Source: Thermomucor indicae-seudaticae (Eukaryota; Mucoromycota; Mucoromycetes; Mucorales; Lichtheimiaceae). From it: a DNA stretch of 30,102 nucleotides. Positions 12,601-22,374 of this stretch are shown in pieces; the first letter of the stretch is position 1; every line of letters starts with the position of its first letter. Location of the stretch: the NCBI GenBank assembly GCA_000787465.1, contig JSYX01000321.1, positions 1 through 30,102 of the forward strand, given 5' to 3'. Below the pieces are notes generated by a model, which ran no database searches, had not been told where the DNA came from, and worked only from the letters and a program-made list of their open reading frames with translations. A program made the position numbers and the translations under genes.

Positions 12601-13211
12601 TGGAATTGGCTCAAATGTGTGTTCAAGCTATGTGGGAAAGAGATTCGCCTCTGAAGCAAGTACCTTACTTCACGAACGATGTCATTAAGCGGTGCGAGGA
12701 AGCAGGTGTGGAATCAGTATTTGATATCATGGATATGGAAGACGATGTGCGGAACAAGGTGTTGCAGATGGATCAGCGCCAGATGCGAGAAGTTGCACAC
12801 TTTGTTAACAGATATCCAAACATTGAAGTCGGATTTGATGTGGCGGATCCGGAATCTGTCGCTGCTGGTGGTGTGGTCAACGTCAAGGTACAACTGGAAC
12901 GTGAAGGTGACGAAGATGAGGACGTCGGTCCTGTTGTTGCACCATATTTCCCAGTCAAGAAGGACGAAGGATGGTGGATTGTGATCGCTGATCCGGCTAC
13001 AAAGACACTTTTGGCGATCAAGAGAGTGACTCTACAACACCGTCTGACGGTCAAATTAGATTTTATTGCGCCCAAGGCGGGTCATCATACGCTCAAAGTA
13101 TATCTAATGTCAGACAGCTACAATGGCTGCGATCAAGAACTTGACATGGAATTGGATGTAGCAGAAGGAGAAGAAAGCGAAGAAGAAAGTGACGAAAGTG
13201 ATGAAGAGTAG
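6621..13211 (+). CDS. BRR2: Brr2, U5 snRNP 200 kDa DExH-box RNA helicase, intronless
   Basis: Brr2 unwinds U4/U6 snRNA to activate the spliceosome and acts within U5 snRNP in the nucleus. The protein is 2196 aa (human about 2136, yeast 2163) in one exon. Order: N-terminal region with a Glu-rich tract (about residues 218-275), the PWI-like segment ([16 protein letters not shown]), then two Ski2-like helicase cassettes each followed by a Sec63 unit. Cassette 1 has Walker A APTGAGKT (549-556), DEIH (662-665), [19 protein letters not shown] and [13 protein letters not shown]. Cassette 2 has APTGSGKT (1400-1407), DEVH (1504-1507), a changed motif III (ALSTSVANA) and [12 protein letters not shown]. 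The C-terminus is acidic ([13 protein letters not shown]). I chose ATG 6621 ([20 protein letters not shown]) because Brr2 proteins begin this way; the in-frame ATG at 6486 adds 45 Ser-rich residues translated from the pyrimidine leader. The lack of introns contrasts with all neighbours. Confidence 0.97.
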   Translation: MAENIAKLNQYQYAANSSLVLQADRSGLPRRDQEPTGEPESLWGKIDPKDFGSRAVREKPKGLEEMKKKASQRSEELAEKRRRKKEESAISRAYGYSSVLSATEDWEGLNYRPRTKETREAYEHILAFVYEHLGDQARDVIRSAADDVLDTLKTDTLKDFDKKREIESVIGTMTSDEFAQLVNLSKKITDYNTEAESMDVDGEKVGDIDDEVGVAVVFDEEEEEEEEGDQFEIKEEEEEEEAAAEEELAAQRRLQEEEEAEESPDEESGFRTVLPGATSDRKKRRGVAAAGPKSDSISPHDIDAFWLQRQIATYYPDPHTAQEKTMRAFDILDSESTNMRDCENELMGLFDYDKFDLVRVLVKNRDLIYWCTRLARVAGEEKAKLEAEMRQKNLDWILKELSGDRARRGEALERKGVVESAMEIDEGKGAGAQRTQVPTTATLDPGTTVAPKQLIDLDEMAFEQGSHLMSNKKVKLPDGSFKRSKKGYEEIHVPAPKPQAFGADERLRPIKELPAWAQDAFPGAQTLNRVQSRLYSAAFESDENLLLCAPTGAGKTNVAMLAILREMDNHRDPETGRIDLESFKIVYIAPMKALVQEMVGNFGTRLKPYGMNVAELTGDRQLTKQQIAETQIIVTTPEKWDVITRKATDRSYTTLVRLIIIDEIHLLHDERGPVLESIVSRTIRNMEQTQELVRLVGLSATLPNYADVAAFLRVDPKSGLFYFDSTYRPCPLRQQFIGVTEKKAIKRFQVMNEVCYEKVIEQIEQREENQVLVFVHSRKETAKTAKTLRDMALERDTINRFLKDDSASREILQSEASTVKDPNLQDLLPYGFAIHHAGMTRADRTLVEELFADGHVKVLCSTATLAWGVNLPAHAVIIKGTQIYSPEKGRWVELSPQDVLQMLGRAGRPQYDTYGEGIIITAHSELQYYLSLLNTQLPIESQFIAKLADNMNAEIVLGTIRNRDEAVQWLGYTYLYVRMLRNPALYSIPVEDLNDDPYLEQKRVDLVHSAATILDKCNLIKYDKKSGRFQVTELGRIASHFYVSHHSMSTYNQHLRPMMSHIELFRVFALSDEFKYIPVREEEKLELAKLLERVPIPVKESIEEPTAKINVLLQAYISQLKLEGFALVADMVYVTQSAARILRAIFEICLKRGWAQLTKKALDLCKMVEKRAWLSMSPLRQFKAMPPDLIRRLERKEFPWDRYFDLNPQELGELVSQPKLGKMLHKFVHQFPKLELQAHVQPVTRSLLKVELTITPDFQWDEKVHGVAEAFWIMVEDVDGEHILYHDYFVLRQRYAEEDHLVTFTVPLYEPLPPNYFITVVSDRWLHASTKLPVSFRHLILPEKYAPHTELHDLQPLPVSALGNPEYEAMYAGWISHFNPIQTQVFNALYTTDDNVFIGAPTGSGKTVCAEFALMRLWSQKGDARCVYVAPYQELVDQRVAEWKKFANIGGGKEVVALTGETSADLKLLERGNVIACTPTQWDVISRRWKQRKNVQNVSLFIADEVHLIGDEVVGPTYEVIISRMRYIASQTQKPIRIVALSTSVANARDLGEWLGATSHSVFNFHPSVRPVPLEIHIQSYNIPHFPSLMIAMAKPTYLAITMHSANKPVIVFVPSRKQCRLTALDIITYCIGDDTPTRFLHCAVEEIRPLLDRLQDKALVETLEHGIGFYHEALSKQDRRIVEQLYESGAIQVIVASRDTCWALPVSSHMVIVMGAQYFEGKEHRYVDYPMKDVLQMIGRACRPREDDTGKCVLMCQPNKKEYYKKFLYEAIPIESHLDQSLHDHFNAEIVTKTIENKQDAVDYLTWTFLYRRLAHNPNYYGLSGTTHRHLSDHLSELVENTLNDLQETKCITIEDEMDVSPLNLGMIAAYYNINYTTVDMFSVSLKSTTKLKGLLEIVSSATEFDNIPIRHHEDSVLKSLHDRLPIKLGNPKFNTPRIKTNLLLQAHFSRLQLTPDLQSDQSLILSRIIPLLQACVDVISSNGWLSPALTTMELAQMCVQAMWERDSPLKQVPYFTNDVIKRCEEAGVESVFDIMDMEDDVRNKVLQMDQRQMREVAHFVNRYPNIEVGFDVADPESVAAGGVVNVKVQLEREGDEDEDVGPVVAPYFPVKKDEGWWIVIADPATKTLLAIKRVTLQHRLTVKLDFIAPKAGHHTLKVYLMSDSYNGCDQELDMELDVAEGEESEEESDESDEE
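7275..7435 (+). repeat. GAA/GAG-rich low-complexity tract in BRR2
   Basis: This purine-rich stretch encodes runs of Glu with a few Asp and Ala, inserted in the N-terminal part of Brr2 ahead of the HDIDAFWLQ segment. It is an imperfect trinucleotide repeat and probably varies in length between strains. Confidence 0.75.
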
Positions 13212-13254
13212 ATATAGATATGTGATGTAAAAATGATTTGAAATGTGGATTATA

Positions 13255-13260
13255 AATAAA
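13255..13260 (+). terminator. Poly(A) signal AATAAA of BRR2
   Basis: A canonical AATAAA lies 44 bp after the BRR2 stop codon, in AT-rich sequence, at a normal distance for fungal 3' end formation. Confidence 0.6.
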
Positions 13261-13349
13261 AACTCAAGAGATTGATAAACATAAAAGTTTGGTTGGACAT
13301 GAATGTCTACGGAGTATGAGCAGGTGAAAGGCGTGAGGCGTAAGCCCAA

Positions 13350-13367
13350 CCACGGAAAGAACCGTGG
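13350..13367. other. Small perfect hairpin CCACGG-N6-CCGTGG
   Basis: An inverted repeat with 6 bp arms and a 6 nt loop lies about 140 bp after the BRR2 stop, in a locally GC-rich patch at about 13320-13405. It may be part of a structured transcript, but I cannot assign it to an RNA family and it may be chance. Confidence 0.3.
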
Positions 13368-13741
13368 ATCCACTCTCCAGCGCACCTAGTGCCTCGGCGG
13401 CTTCACATGGAAAGAATACAGTTTAGCAGTTATATAGTTTGAGGGTCGCGAAGTGCAAGGCTTCCAACCGTCCAAAGACATCTTGTCAGCAGCCAAAGTA
13501 AGAAAAGGAGAGTAATGCAAAAGTAAGAGTCAAATATACATGCATGATAAGAGTCACATAAGGATGGATTTGTGAAGCTTTGTATATGTAGCAAGATCAT
13601 GCATGATGGCCCAGCGCGCGCAGTAGTAGGATGATCACAGACCTTAAAGGAGCTTGACTTTGACTCGGCGCCTTCAAACTTTCTGACTTATGAGGATGAA
13701 GAAAAGGAATTGCGACCGCATGCATTAAGTAAAACAATAAG

Positions 13742-13757
13742 ACGTCATGACGTACGT
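13742..13757. promoter_or_regulatory. Nested palindromes with CRE-like half sites
   Basis: ACGTCATGACGT (13742-13753) is a perfect 12 bp palindrome built from two TGACGT half sites of the ATF/CREB bZIP type. It overlaps a second palindrome, ACGTACGT (13750-13757). It lies 2.2 kb upstream of the bHLH gene and 0.5 kb after BRR2, so a target gene is unclear. Confidence 0.35.
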
Positions 13758-14219
13758 CGAACGACAGGAGTTGCGTTCTTCAATGACTGCGTACTAAGCA
13801 AATATCCATCAGTAAGTGTTCTTGCGACTTGAAGCCAAGAGGATGGTTCCAAGAGTTCCCTATTGTTGCAGCTTTGTACAAGACATGCACATCTATCAAA
13901 AGCAAGACCACACAGTTTCTGAATTCGGGGCAAGAGGCTTTCGTGACAATATGTCATATATAATGTGCGCAATAATATGGGCGCAATTGCCTTTTCTTTA
14001 TCCGAGTCAAATCTGGTTCTCTGATTGATGCAAATAATGCTTTATGTGATCAAGGAAATTCATAAATGCTCAACAACTCATGGCTATTGCTTCTTTTTCT
14101 AGAAGACACCAACATGACCTTCGAAGGGTATTACAACCTAGCAGGAAGTCGATCGAACAATTGCTCCATTTACTGGCAAAGGGCGAAAAGAAGACGACTC
14201 AAGAAAAGAGGTACGAATT

Positions 14220-14245
14220 CCGTCGATCCCCTCTGAAATCGACGG
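14220..14245. other. Perfect 8 bp inverted repeat with 10 nt loop
   Basis: CCGTCGAT and ATCGACGG form perfectly complementary arms around a 10 nt loop. No T-run, gene or known RNA accompanies it, so its role, if any, is unknown. Confidence 0.3.
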
Positions 14246-15915
14246 ACTGCTAAAGACTAGTTGTCAATGAGCCTCTCGCTCAACCAGCACCGCCTATCCG
14301 ACTTTGTACGACTTCCACTGTTAGGAAAGCAAACACTAAACAGTGTACGAAAGGTTATGTGACCTTGGAAAGTTGTAAATAGACTGGATCCGACAATCTG
14401 GTGACGTCGGGATCGTCGATTTTGCGTGTTGGTCTCCGTGATCAGCATCCCTTCTGCATACCTTTACGTGTCTTCCAGGTTTATCGTCGCATGTTCGCAA
14501 GCGAACCGTTTTTATTCACCAAAGTAGGCAGTTACAATTCCGTATACTGTCATAGCACTTTATCGATATATGCACCATAGAAATAGGAAGTGAGAGGCGA
14601 CCAGTAATTTGCTTTCCTCGTCTTTTACAGCTGCCATGTGTACCTTACATGTCCAATTACCACTTGAAACGAAGCAGATACAAAGTTGTCGTGTCATAGC
14701 CATTCACAAAATGTTTCTGAAAGAAAATAAAGCCATCTACACTCGTTGTTTTGCTCTCAATAACCTCTGCCACGTTGCAACGCCGATCTCGTTGGTGATA
14801 CCTGTGGCACATCGGATCAAGTCCGATTTGCCAGTTTTAACAGAGGAGAGCGATCGATCGATCGTTCGCGTGCTTCCAAGTCATTTTCTTCCTATGGTGT
14901 ACCACTTTAGCAAGCAAATAAAGATCATCTCGCTACAGCCTCAATAAGGTTTTATTAGACTTGCGACTTTGTTTCTTTGTCGTTGTATTTAGTTTGCGAC
15001 AGCTGTGGTTTCAGACCTATCGAATTGAGTCCAGGATTTGGAAATTAGAGGCATTTTATAGACCAGTGCCACAATCTAAGCGTCTGTCTCTGTAACGTGG
15101 TCAATGCCCTCTTCCGATCTTCGTCTCCAGATCTATTATCTAATATACCATTTCAGGGTTGCTGTCCATTGACTTTTGGCGCACTTAGAAATAAAGTTAC
15201 TCCAGGGTAATCGGGTTCACTCAGACACCTGGATGGGTCTACAGCGTATGCGAAGGAACCAAGCATTTCATTGGGCAAGGAGGTCTGTCATATCGACTCG
15301 GGTAATAGACGACGGTACAGCTTTATATATGCTTATATAATGATTATAATAGCGACGGACTAGCTAGTGTATTAGTCTGGCGAAATCACTGAAAAATTGA
15401 GTACTTTGCCGGCTGTATTACCTATATTTTCTGCAATGTCTATCATCCTTTGTTCAGGAGGATCTCAAATGTTCGCACAGTGAATAAAAACGCAGTATGG
15501 AAGGCTCTGCGTTCGGCTTGATGCATAGAAAGTAATTGAAGCATGCAAAGACGTATAATAAACTGACATGTCAATCTCGGCATTACAATCAGGAAAAAGA
15601 CGGTTAGCCAATGGATTCCTGGTGAATGCCAGGGCGGCTGCTGTCATTGGCGACGTATTTGGCAGGACAGGCAGCGCAATTTGAAAATGAAACATTCCTG
15701 TGTCACGCTCAGCGACCGATCATTGCAGGAAAAGAAGCCCACGTTTTGAGGTTGCGGCACTTGATTTGGCTGTCCTCAATTGGGAGATCGCCTGAAGAGA
15801 TGGGCCCCTTCCCTTCCATCCTAAATGTTATTACTCTTAAAAACGAGGGCGATTTTCTACTCGCTCTCTCTCTTTTCGCAGGGCTTCCTTCTCCATGACC
15901 TGAACCTGTAAAACG

Positions 15916-17853
15916 ATGGATCTGCCAAACTTCCAGCTCGATACCATCAATGATATCGACATGTTACGTTCTCTGACTTATTCGCAGCCGGCCAACATCC
16001 ACCAAGATGCTTGCTTCCAAGATCGACCGCATGAAAGATCAACAGGCATCCTGGATGGTCTGTCCGGGAACGATAACATTGGCATGCTAATGCAGGTACC
16101 GTCAACATTCGACTTTCCTGGTGATATGGAGAGGTTAATGACCAGCCTTCGACAAACTTTATCGTCTTCAACAAACAATATACAGCATCACAACAAAATC
16201 ATGACGTCTTCCAGCTACATACCAACGTCCACTTCGGCTCAGGTACATGGACAAAGTACACCTGTTCCTAATAATCCGCATCACGATTACTTTGATGAAG
16301 TATGTCCGTCCGTCTTTGTCATACGCATGGATCTCGCTAGATTTTAATATCTACACTTCTCCCAGGATATTCTGACGCCACTGATTTCTCCAGCCATGAC
16401 CCCTTCGTTCAGTTATCAGACCCAGCCGCCGCCACAGAAGCAGCAGCAACAACCAATGATGAATATGGCGTCCGATGTTGACTTCTCGCCGTTGTCATCA
16501 CCGGCTATTATGCCACAGTACGGCCATCATCCGAATCGAAGCCGGGATCTGTCATCCAATTCCACATACTCGGATATCCAAATGGAGGAAAATCTAGATC
16601 AAATGACACCGAGCCAGATCTGTGAGCAGTACGAGAAGCTGGAACAGGCGAAGGTGCTGATCTCTCGTCGCCTGTCAGAGTTGCAGAGACAACAAAAAAT
16701 GTCGGCGTCCGGTAATACGATCCGTAGACTGAACGATAACGACAACAGGGGCTTTGTGTCGAGCGAAGGTCAGCCTTCACCTTCTAGCGTTCAGCATGCG
16801 GATATGATGCACAGTACGTAAAATAGGTGTGCCCTCGCAACCTCTGCGTGCATATAAAACTAAAAAGAAACCCTACTATTATTCTAAGCGATGGCGATAC
16901 CAAGCAGTACGAGTGGGGTATCCAATCCAGTGAATGCTGCACCCATGTCACCTGCAGGATCACCGTATATCGAACCCGTGACGCCATCTTCCTTGATGAA
17001 TATCCGTCAGCAGCAGCAGCAGCAGCAGCGGATGGATCATCCTCGACCACGCCACATTAGCATCCCGACTAGTGGTCAACCGTTCGAGCATGATAACAAT
17101 AACCAGCAACATCAGAACTCGTCGCCGGTTCTAAATAATCAACAGGATGGACAAACGTCACCGCCTGTGTCAGACACACCCAGTCCGCCGAATGCACGAC
17201 GTGGTGGCGGCGGCCGGATGCGAACCAGTCCTCGAAGTACTGGCGGGAAATCGGCACCTCTTTCACGGAGCAAATCTTCAACCCCGCAAAAGAAAGGCCG
17301 CCGAGAATCACATGAAATCACCAAGTCCGTCTCCCCTCGAGCACTCAAGCCGCTGCTCATCAGTCCGACAATGCGGCCCGGCATGCCCAGTCCTTCGATT
17401 CACGACGCGGAGCGTATCCTAGCCACACGGTCCAATTATCAGAATCTGATGGAAGGCAAAGCTGCTGCACTTGGTATCGCGTTTTCGCCCAACATCAAGA
17501 GTGGCATCGAGATTCGACGGACTGCCCACAAGGCCGCAGAACAAAAGCGACGGGATTCGTTGAAGGAATGGTTCGATCGTCTGCGAAGAGAAGTTGAAGA
17601 CAACTATGTAAAGAAGAAGGCAACAAGCAGCAAAAAGAACCAGCAACAACAGGAAAACGGCATGGAAACGGATAGCAAAGATGGCAACAACAATGACGAG
17701 GATGAGGAGGAGGTGGAAACCAGTAACGGCAAGCCACTGTCCAAGGTGCTCTTACTGCGCTACGCTTACGAATATATTTCCCAACTCAAAGAGACGATTG
17801 CTGAGAAGGACAAGCAGATCGAAAGCCTGGAGCAAACTTTTGCTACTCAGTAA
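15916..17853 (+). CDS. bHLH-leucine zipper transcription factor with extended loop
   Basis: Exons I derive: 15916-16299, 16366-16813, 16889-17853, giving 598 aa. Most of the protein is low-complexity, rich in Gln, Ser, Pro and Asn, as in fungal activators, with a CAG-encoded run of seven Gln. The DNA-binding domain is at the C-terminus: basic region and helix 1 (RRTAHKAAEQKRRDSLKEWF, starting at R487) and helix 2 (KPLSKVLLLRYAYEYISQLK, from K559), running into a short zipper-like coiled coil (EKDKQIESLE). His491, Glu495 and Arg499 match the H-E-R pattern of class B bHLH proteins, which bind CACGTG. Between the helices lies a loop of nearly 50 residues, Lys/Gln-rich then acidic, far longer than usual. 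The AEQKRRDSLK signature recalls fungal bHLH proteins and the Mlx/Mondo group; I cannot name the ortholog. Expected nuclear. The first ATG follows a C/T-rich leader. Confidence 0.85.
17008..17028 (+). repeat. (CAG)7 microsatellite encoding poly-Gln
   Basis: Seven pure CAG codons lie in the third exon of the bHLH gene. Purity at the codon level suggests replication slippage and likely length variation. Confidence 0.85.
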
Positions 17854-18141
17854 AACAGAAAAAACAGAACAGCCATTCCTCTCCTTTTCTTCTTCTTTAT
17901 TTTGCCAGCCCTTTCCTTGTTCCCATTGAGCCCTCTCCCCTTTTCACTCGTTGCCCTTCTTTCTTTATGCGCTCTTCTTTTCGTATGGATAATCTATTAT
18001 GTCATTGTTCGATATGTGCGCTTCTTTCTTCTTCATGGTCCCCCTTTCTTTTTCATGCCATTGTACATATCTCTTTTCTTTTTTATTTTCTGAACGACGG
18101 TGTTATTTTATGAAATGATAGGGCGTTCTGTTGTCTGCAAA

Positions 18142-18147
18142 AATAAA
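18142..18147 (+). terminator. Poly(A) signal AATAAA of the bHLH gene
   Basis: A canonical AATAAA lies about 290 bp after the bHLH stop, just beyond the pyrimidine-rich 3' UTR. Confidence 0.5.
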
Positions 18148-18280
18148 AGATTCATTCTAAGGTATACCTACTTTTTGGACCCCGACAACATTGAGCAGCT
18201 CACGCTATCGTCCACAAGATAGGATCTATGGACCTTCACGCGTATTATGTGTCCCGTACCGAGAGCCCAACCCCTTTAGG

Positions 18281-18288
18281 TATAAAAG
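18281..18288 (+). promoter_or_regulatory. TATA box (TATAAAAG) of the DUG2-like gene
   Basis: TATAAAAG sits 46 bp before the ATG at 18327. That spacing favours 18327 as the start codon over the in-frame ATG at 18228, which lies upstream of the box. Confidence 0.5.
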
Positions 18289-18326
18289 TCCCGCAACCGT
18301 TAGCAACAGTGTCCTTGCAGTTTGTA

Positions 18327-21300
18327 ATGTTGTCGTGGTTGCGCTTCTTGTTTCTCGATCTAGGTAACATTTCTAACGTCAACCGATCCAAGCCGATCGA
18401 TCCAGCCCGTTGCATGCACACCATTTCACAAGATGACAATTCGGTACTGTCACTCGCGGCTAGTGCCACTTGTTTATTTAGCGGAAGTCAGAGTTCGAAG
18501 ATACACGTAAGTCATGATACATAAAAACTGAAATTGAAAATGTAAGATGACGGTTTCGCGCTTATTTCGCCTTTGCAAGGTATGGGATCTTCAAAACTTC
18601 TCACTTGTGACGACTTTGGAAGGTCACAGGGGAAGCGTCCTGGGACTGACCCTGTCAGCAGATGAACGTTGGCTTTTCAGCTGCTCAGGTAAACTGACAT
18701 CATTTCTGAGAAGGGATGTGTCTGATTAATTTGTATCTAGGCGATGGAACGGTCCGGGTATGTTACGTTACGCGATGAGTGGGTATGAACGGTGTTGACG
18801 GACCAACGTGGTACCAGGTTTGGGAAACAGAGACATTTAGTTGCAAATATCTTATCCAATCTTGCCACGACGTCGGTGACGTATTCTCTGTCGTTTATTC
18901 TGAGAAATCAGACATTGTCTTCTTTGGATGTCAGAATACAAGTATCCAGGTAAGACCAATCCTCTTAAAGAGGGTCCACCAAGGACGCTCGCTCTCATGC
19001 TTTGTTGCAGTGGTGCAATTTTTCGGATTCGGATACGCATGAGAATGGATCGGTCGTACCGATAACACCTCGGAGCGGATACCAAAAGTCCAAGTTCTTC
19101 GAGTCGCCTTCCCTTTCGGATATCATGGACGAAGTCAACCGTTTTCCTCCTGAAGATCATGTCACCAAATGCCTGGTCTGCGAGAAAAACGTACTGTTGA
19201 ATGCCCATGAGGGCTATGTTTATTGTTTGCTTCATGCCTCTGGTATACCAAACGTAGAAGGCGAAGTTCTCATTAGCGGTAGGTTTTCTTTAGCATACAG
19301 CAGTCAAATGGTTTGTCATGCACTGACTGTTTTCGTTTTGTAGGCTCCGGGGATGGCGATGTAAAGGTAGGCAACCCATGTGAATTATTCCAGGGCACGC
19401 ATAGACACAAACGATTGGTGTTCGTTTTCCGGCTATTTCAGATTTGGTCTATACGCGATGGCGGAATAAAACATTTGATAACACTTCCGGGAAATACAGA
19501 TAAAGGCGTGCTGTGTCTAGCACTGTCTGGGGATGGATACTTATTTTGTGGCGTCCAAGGCGGTGATGTGCAGGTAAATCAGACACTGCTTGATGGAATA
19601 TTACGTTACAAGTAACGAATCTGCTTTGGGAAAACCAAGAAAGATATGGGACTTAGAAACAGTATGTACTCGCTGAATACTCGGATGCACCTTCTGCTGG
19701 GCTAATACCATTAAGTATCAACTTATCCGTTCCATGATGGCACACACGGTAGGGTACTGCTGTCATGAGTATGGTCATTTTCTCCCGGAACTTACTTGAT
19801 GCTATATAAAGGATGACGTCTTGGCGGTTGTTGTTAGAGGTCCAGATTTAGTCAGTGCGTCAGCAGATGGCAGAATCAAAGTTAGTGATCTAGCGCTTGG
19901 CTGCAGGAAAGCGAGTTTTAACGTACATCATGGTCAAGGTCTGGAGTGAAGAGTTTGAATTCAAGGAGAGTATGGACGATCACGATGGGATAGTGCTCTG
20001 CATGACCTGCTCGCGGGAATATCTCATTACGGGGAGCAGCGATCATTCCATAAAGGTATGGACGGACTAAAAGAAGGAAACAGACGATGATATCCTTTGC
20101 CTTAACGTGGCGCAGCTATGGGATATGCATGTACCTGTAAAGAGATATGATCAATTACGTCGAAATAGCTTCGTACAGGATGCTCCATCTACTGGTAAGA
20201 GATCAGCGTCACTTGTTATGCATATACTCCAGCTGATTGCACATAATCAGAAACGCTTTTGTATGTTTTGGACAAGTGGATTGCTATACGTACAGTGAGC
20301 GGATCACTGAAATACATGGAAGAATGCCGACGCGGTGCTCGTTTTTTGAAGAATGTATTGCAACAGTTAGGCGCTGTTAGCCGAATGGTGAGTGAAACAG
20401 TCTCTGCTATGTATGATCACTTGATTAGAAAAGCGAGGATTCGATAGATACCAGGTGCAACGGGGCGAAATCCTCTCGTTTACGGACGCTTCTCTGCGAA
20501 GAGCAGCGTGTCAAGCGCAAATCAACATGTCCCAACCGTACTCGTCTATGGTCACTATGACGTGATTGCCACTGAAAATGATAACCATCAATGGAATACT
20601 GATCCATTCAAGCTGACCGGCAAGAATGGCTATTTGTATGGCAGAGGAACAAGCGATAATAAGGTAAAGCGAACGAACGAAATATGTACGTTATACAGCG
20701 CGCTTTGACACTAAAGGATATCAGGGACCAGTCTTGGCATGTATTTTTGCCGTATACGACCTGCTCAAAGAAGGGCAACTGGATGTAAATGTCATCTTTC
20801 TTGTTGAAGGAGAAGAGGAAAGCGGAAGTGTTGGCTTTAATGAAGCTGTGAACAGACACAAGGTATTTGTTACGAGGTTGTGGCCATAGATCACTTTCCA
20901 CTAAGAAGTCGTTTATGTAGGACCTTTTCAAAGACGTAGACTTGATCTTGCTGAGGTAAACTACAGCGTAAAAGTAACCCACTTTTAACGTAGGGATGGC
21001 TTAAAGGAATCGAACAGCAATTCCTATTGGCTGGGAGAAGATGTCCCTTGTCTGACTTATGGTCTGCGCGGTGTTATTCATGCGTCTATCACGGTAAGTT
21101 ATGGCTATCCGAGTCTAATGCCACATCTGACAACACGATACATAGGTTTCCAATTCACTGGCCGACCTTCATTCCGGTGTTGAAGGTGGGTCCATATCTG
21201 AGCCTCTTATAGATCTTGTGCATGTGACAAGCAAGCTGGTTGACACCAATAAGAAAGTGCTCATCCCAGGTAAGACTATGGCTTTTCGTAATTTGGCTTG

Positions 21301-22246
21301 CGAGTTACCAAGAATGGTTCAAGGATTTTATGACGATGTTCGACCGGTGACCGAGTCAGAGGAACGGCTTTACGATCCTATTGTGAAATGGTTGCAGACG
21401 TAAGTTTATTGCTATAGATTCATGCAGAAGAAGTAGGCATCTGACTAGATCATTCATAGATCCAAGAACGCGCTCTCGAGTACCAGGACACGGCATTCTG
21501 CCATAACATCACCAACGTTGTCCGACGCGCCTAACCAGAGTACCGACGCTGACTCTGAAGATACAACTCGAGTATTGCAAAAGGAACTCCAGACTCTGGA
21601 CACTGAAAAGTTAAAGCAGCAACTTATGGCTCGCTGGCGATATCCAACGCTTTCTATCCACAAGATTGATGTGTCGATGAATAATTCCACCATTATTCCG
21701 CGGTTCGCAACAGCCACTGTGAGTATGCGGGTAGTCCCGGATCAGAACATTACAGAAATCGGACAACGTTTCGAGGATTATGTCCGTCAAGTTTTTGCTG
21801 ACATGGGATCAGAAAATGAGCTTTCCGTAGGTTCCTGCAAACTCCCATCCTGTAATGTAACAAAGCTTGTACTAAATAAGCAAATAGGTCAAGATTCAGA
21901 GCTCTGCGGAATACTGGCTTGGCAATCCAGAAAGCGAGTATTTCAAAGCAGTCGAAAAAGCCATCGAGGAAGAGTGGAACATGAAACCGCTCTATATTCG
22001 TGAAGGTGGATCGATTCCAGCAGTTCGTTTCCTAGAAAAGTTCTGCAAGGCGCCTGCGGTACATCTTCCCATGGGACAGGTATTAAGCGGGGCTGCCTCC
22101 CTCTCCCCTTGATCATCTGACTCAGAAGATTTTTGTAGGCCTCCGATCAGGCACACCTGCATAATGAGCGGATTTGCTTACGCAATCTGCATGCAGGACG
22201 AAGAATTATAAAAACTCTTTTGCAGGATCTAGCCAAAAGACGTTAA
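18327..22246 (+). CDS. DUG2: Dug2-type glutathione-degradation protein: WD40 propeller fused to M20 metallopeptidase
   Basis: In yeast, Dug2 with Dug3 (and Dug1) breaks down glutathione in the cytosol. Exons I derive: 18327-18506, 18580-18688, 18741-18757, 18818-18949, 19011-19278, 19344-19366, 19442-19573, 19644-19661, 19716-19748, 19812-19880, 19939-20055, 20116-20194, 20251-20387, 20448-20663, 20725-20862, 20921-20955, 21018-21093, 21146-21269, 21324-21399, 21460-21826, 21888-22079, 22139-22246. The chain is in frame and gives 881 aa (yeast Dug2 878). Residues about 30-405 hold seven WD blades (VWDL, VWET, WCNF, IWSI, IWDL, VWSE, LWDM). The peptidase follows with metal and catalytic residues intact: H474/D476 (VYGHYDV), D508 (GRGTSDNKG), E541-E542 (EGEEESGS), H602 (LHSG) and H852 (AHLHNE). 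A Ser/Thr-rich insert lies near residues 660-690. The start is uncertain (18228, 18327 or 18414). One donor is GTTAGT. Confidence 0.9.
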
Positions 22247-22314
22247 TCGATCTCGTCCTACAATAACCTTGTACCATATAATACACTTTCTTGAAAGGAA
22301 GATCCCCTTGTGGC

Positions 22315-22320
22315 AATAAA
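22315..22320 (+). terminator. Poly(A) signal AATAAA of the DUG2-like gene
   Basis: AATAAA lies 69 bp after the DUG2-like stop and 55 bp before the end of the convergent minus-strand gene, so both 3' ends share a 128 bp spacer. Confidence 0.5.
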
Positions 22321-22374
22321 AAAGATTACTGATGATGCTTTTTGATGTACATGAATGAGAATGAGAATAACAAT

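Larger units (their letters stand above)
13212..15915. other. 2.7 kb intergenic region without a supported gene
   Basis: This is the longest gene-free stretch. After the BRR2 3' end I find only short open frames; the longest, 112 codons at 14609-14947 (+), matches nothing I know and is not flanked by splice-like sites. Local structure includes a 6 bp hairpin at 13350-13367, a 12 bp palindrome ATCATGCATGAT at 13596-13607, nested palindromes at 13742-13757, an 8 bp hairpin at 14220-14245 and a short GATC repeat at about 14852-14864. The last 60 bases are C/T-rich with a possible acceptor (TTTCGCAG) and form the promoter or leader of the bHLH gene. I see no tRNA A/B boxes, no snRNA core and no transposon ends. 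Confidence 0.55.
17854..18326 (+). promoter_or_regulatory. 3' UTR of the bHLH gene and promoter of the DUG2-like gene
   Basis: From about 17875 to 18095 the plus strand is dominated by T and C (long runs of CTTTTC, TTCTTC type), a strong strand asymmetry in what should be the bHLH 3' UTR. An AATAAA follows at 18142-18147. The remaining 180 bp lead to the DUG2-like gene and contain a TATA box. The frame of the first DUG2 exon is open back to an ATG at 18228, so part of this region could be coding. Confidence 0.5.

Noticed and set aside
14851..14864. GATC repeat considered as a functional site
   Set aside because: Only about three units, a trivial simple repeat with no context.
14609..14947. 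112-codon plus-strand ORF in the long spacer
   Set aside because: No recognisable domain, odd composition and no supporting splice or promoter signals.
13212..15915. Search for tRNA, snRNA, transposon ends or a CRISPR-like array
   Set aside because: No A/B boxes with cloverleaf potential, no conserved snRNA core, no terminal repeats with target duplications and no regularly spaced repeats.
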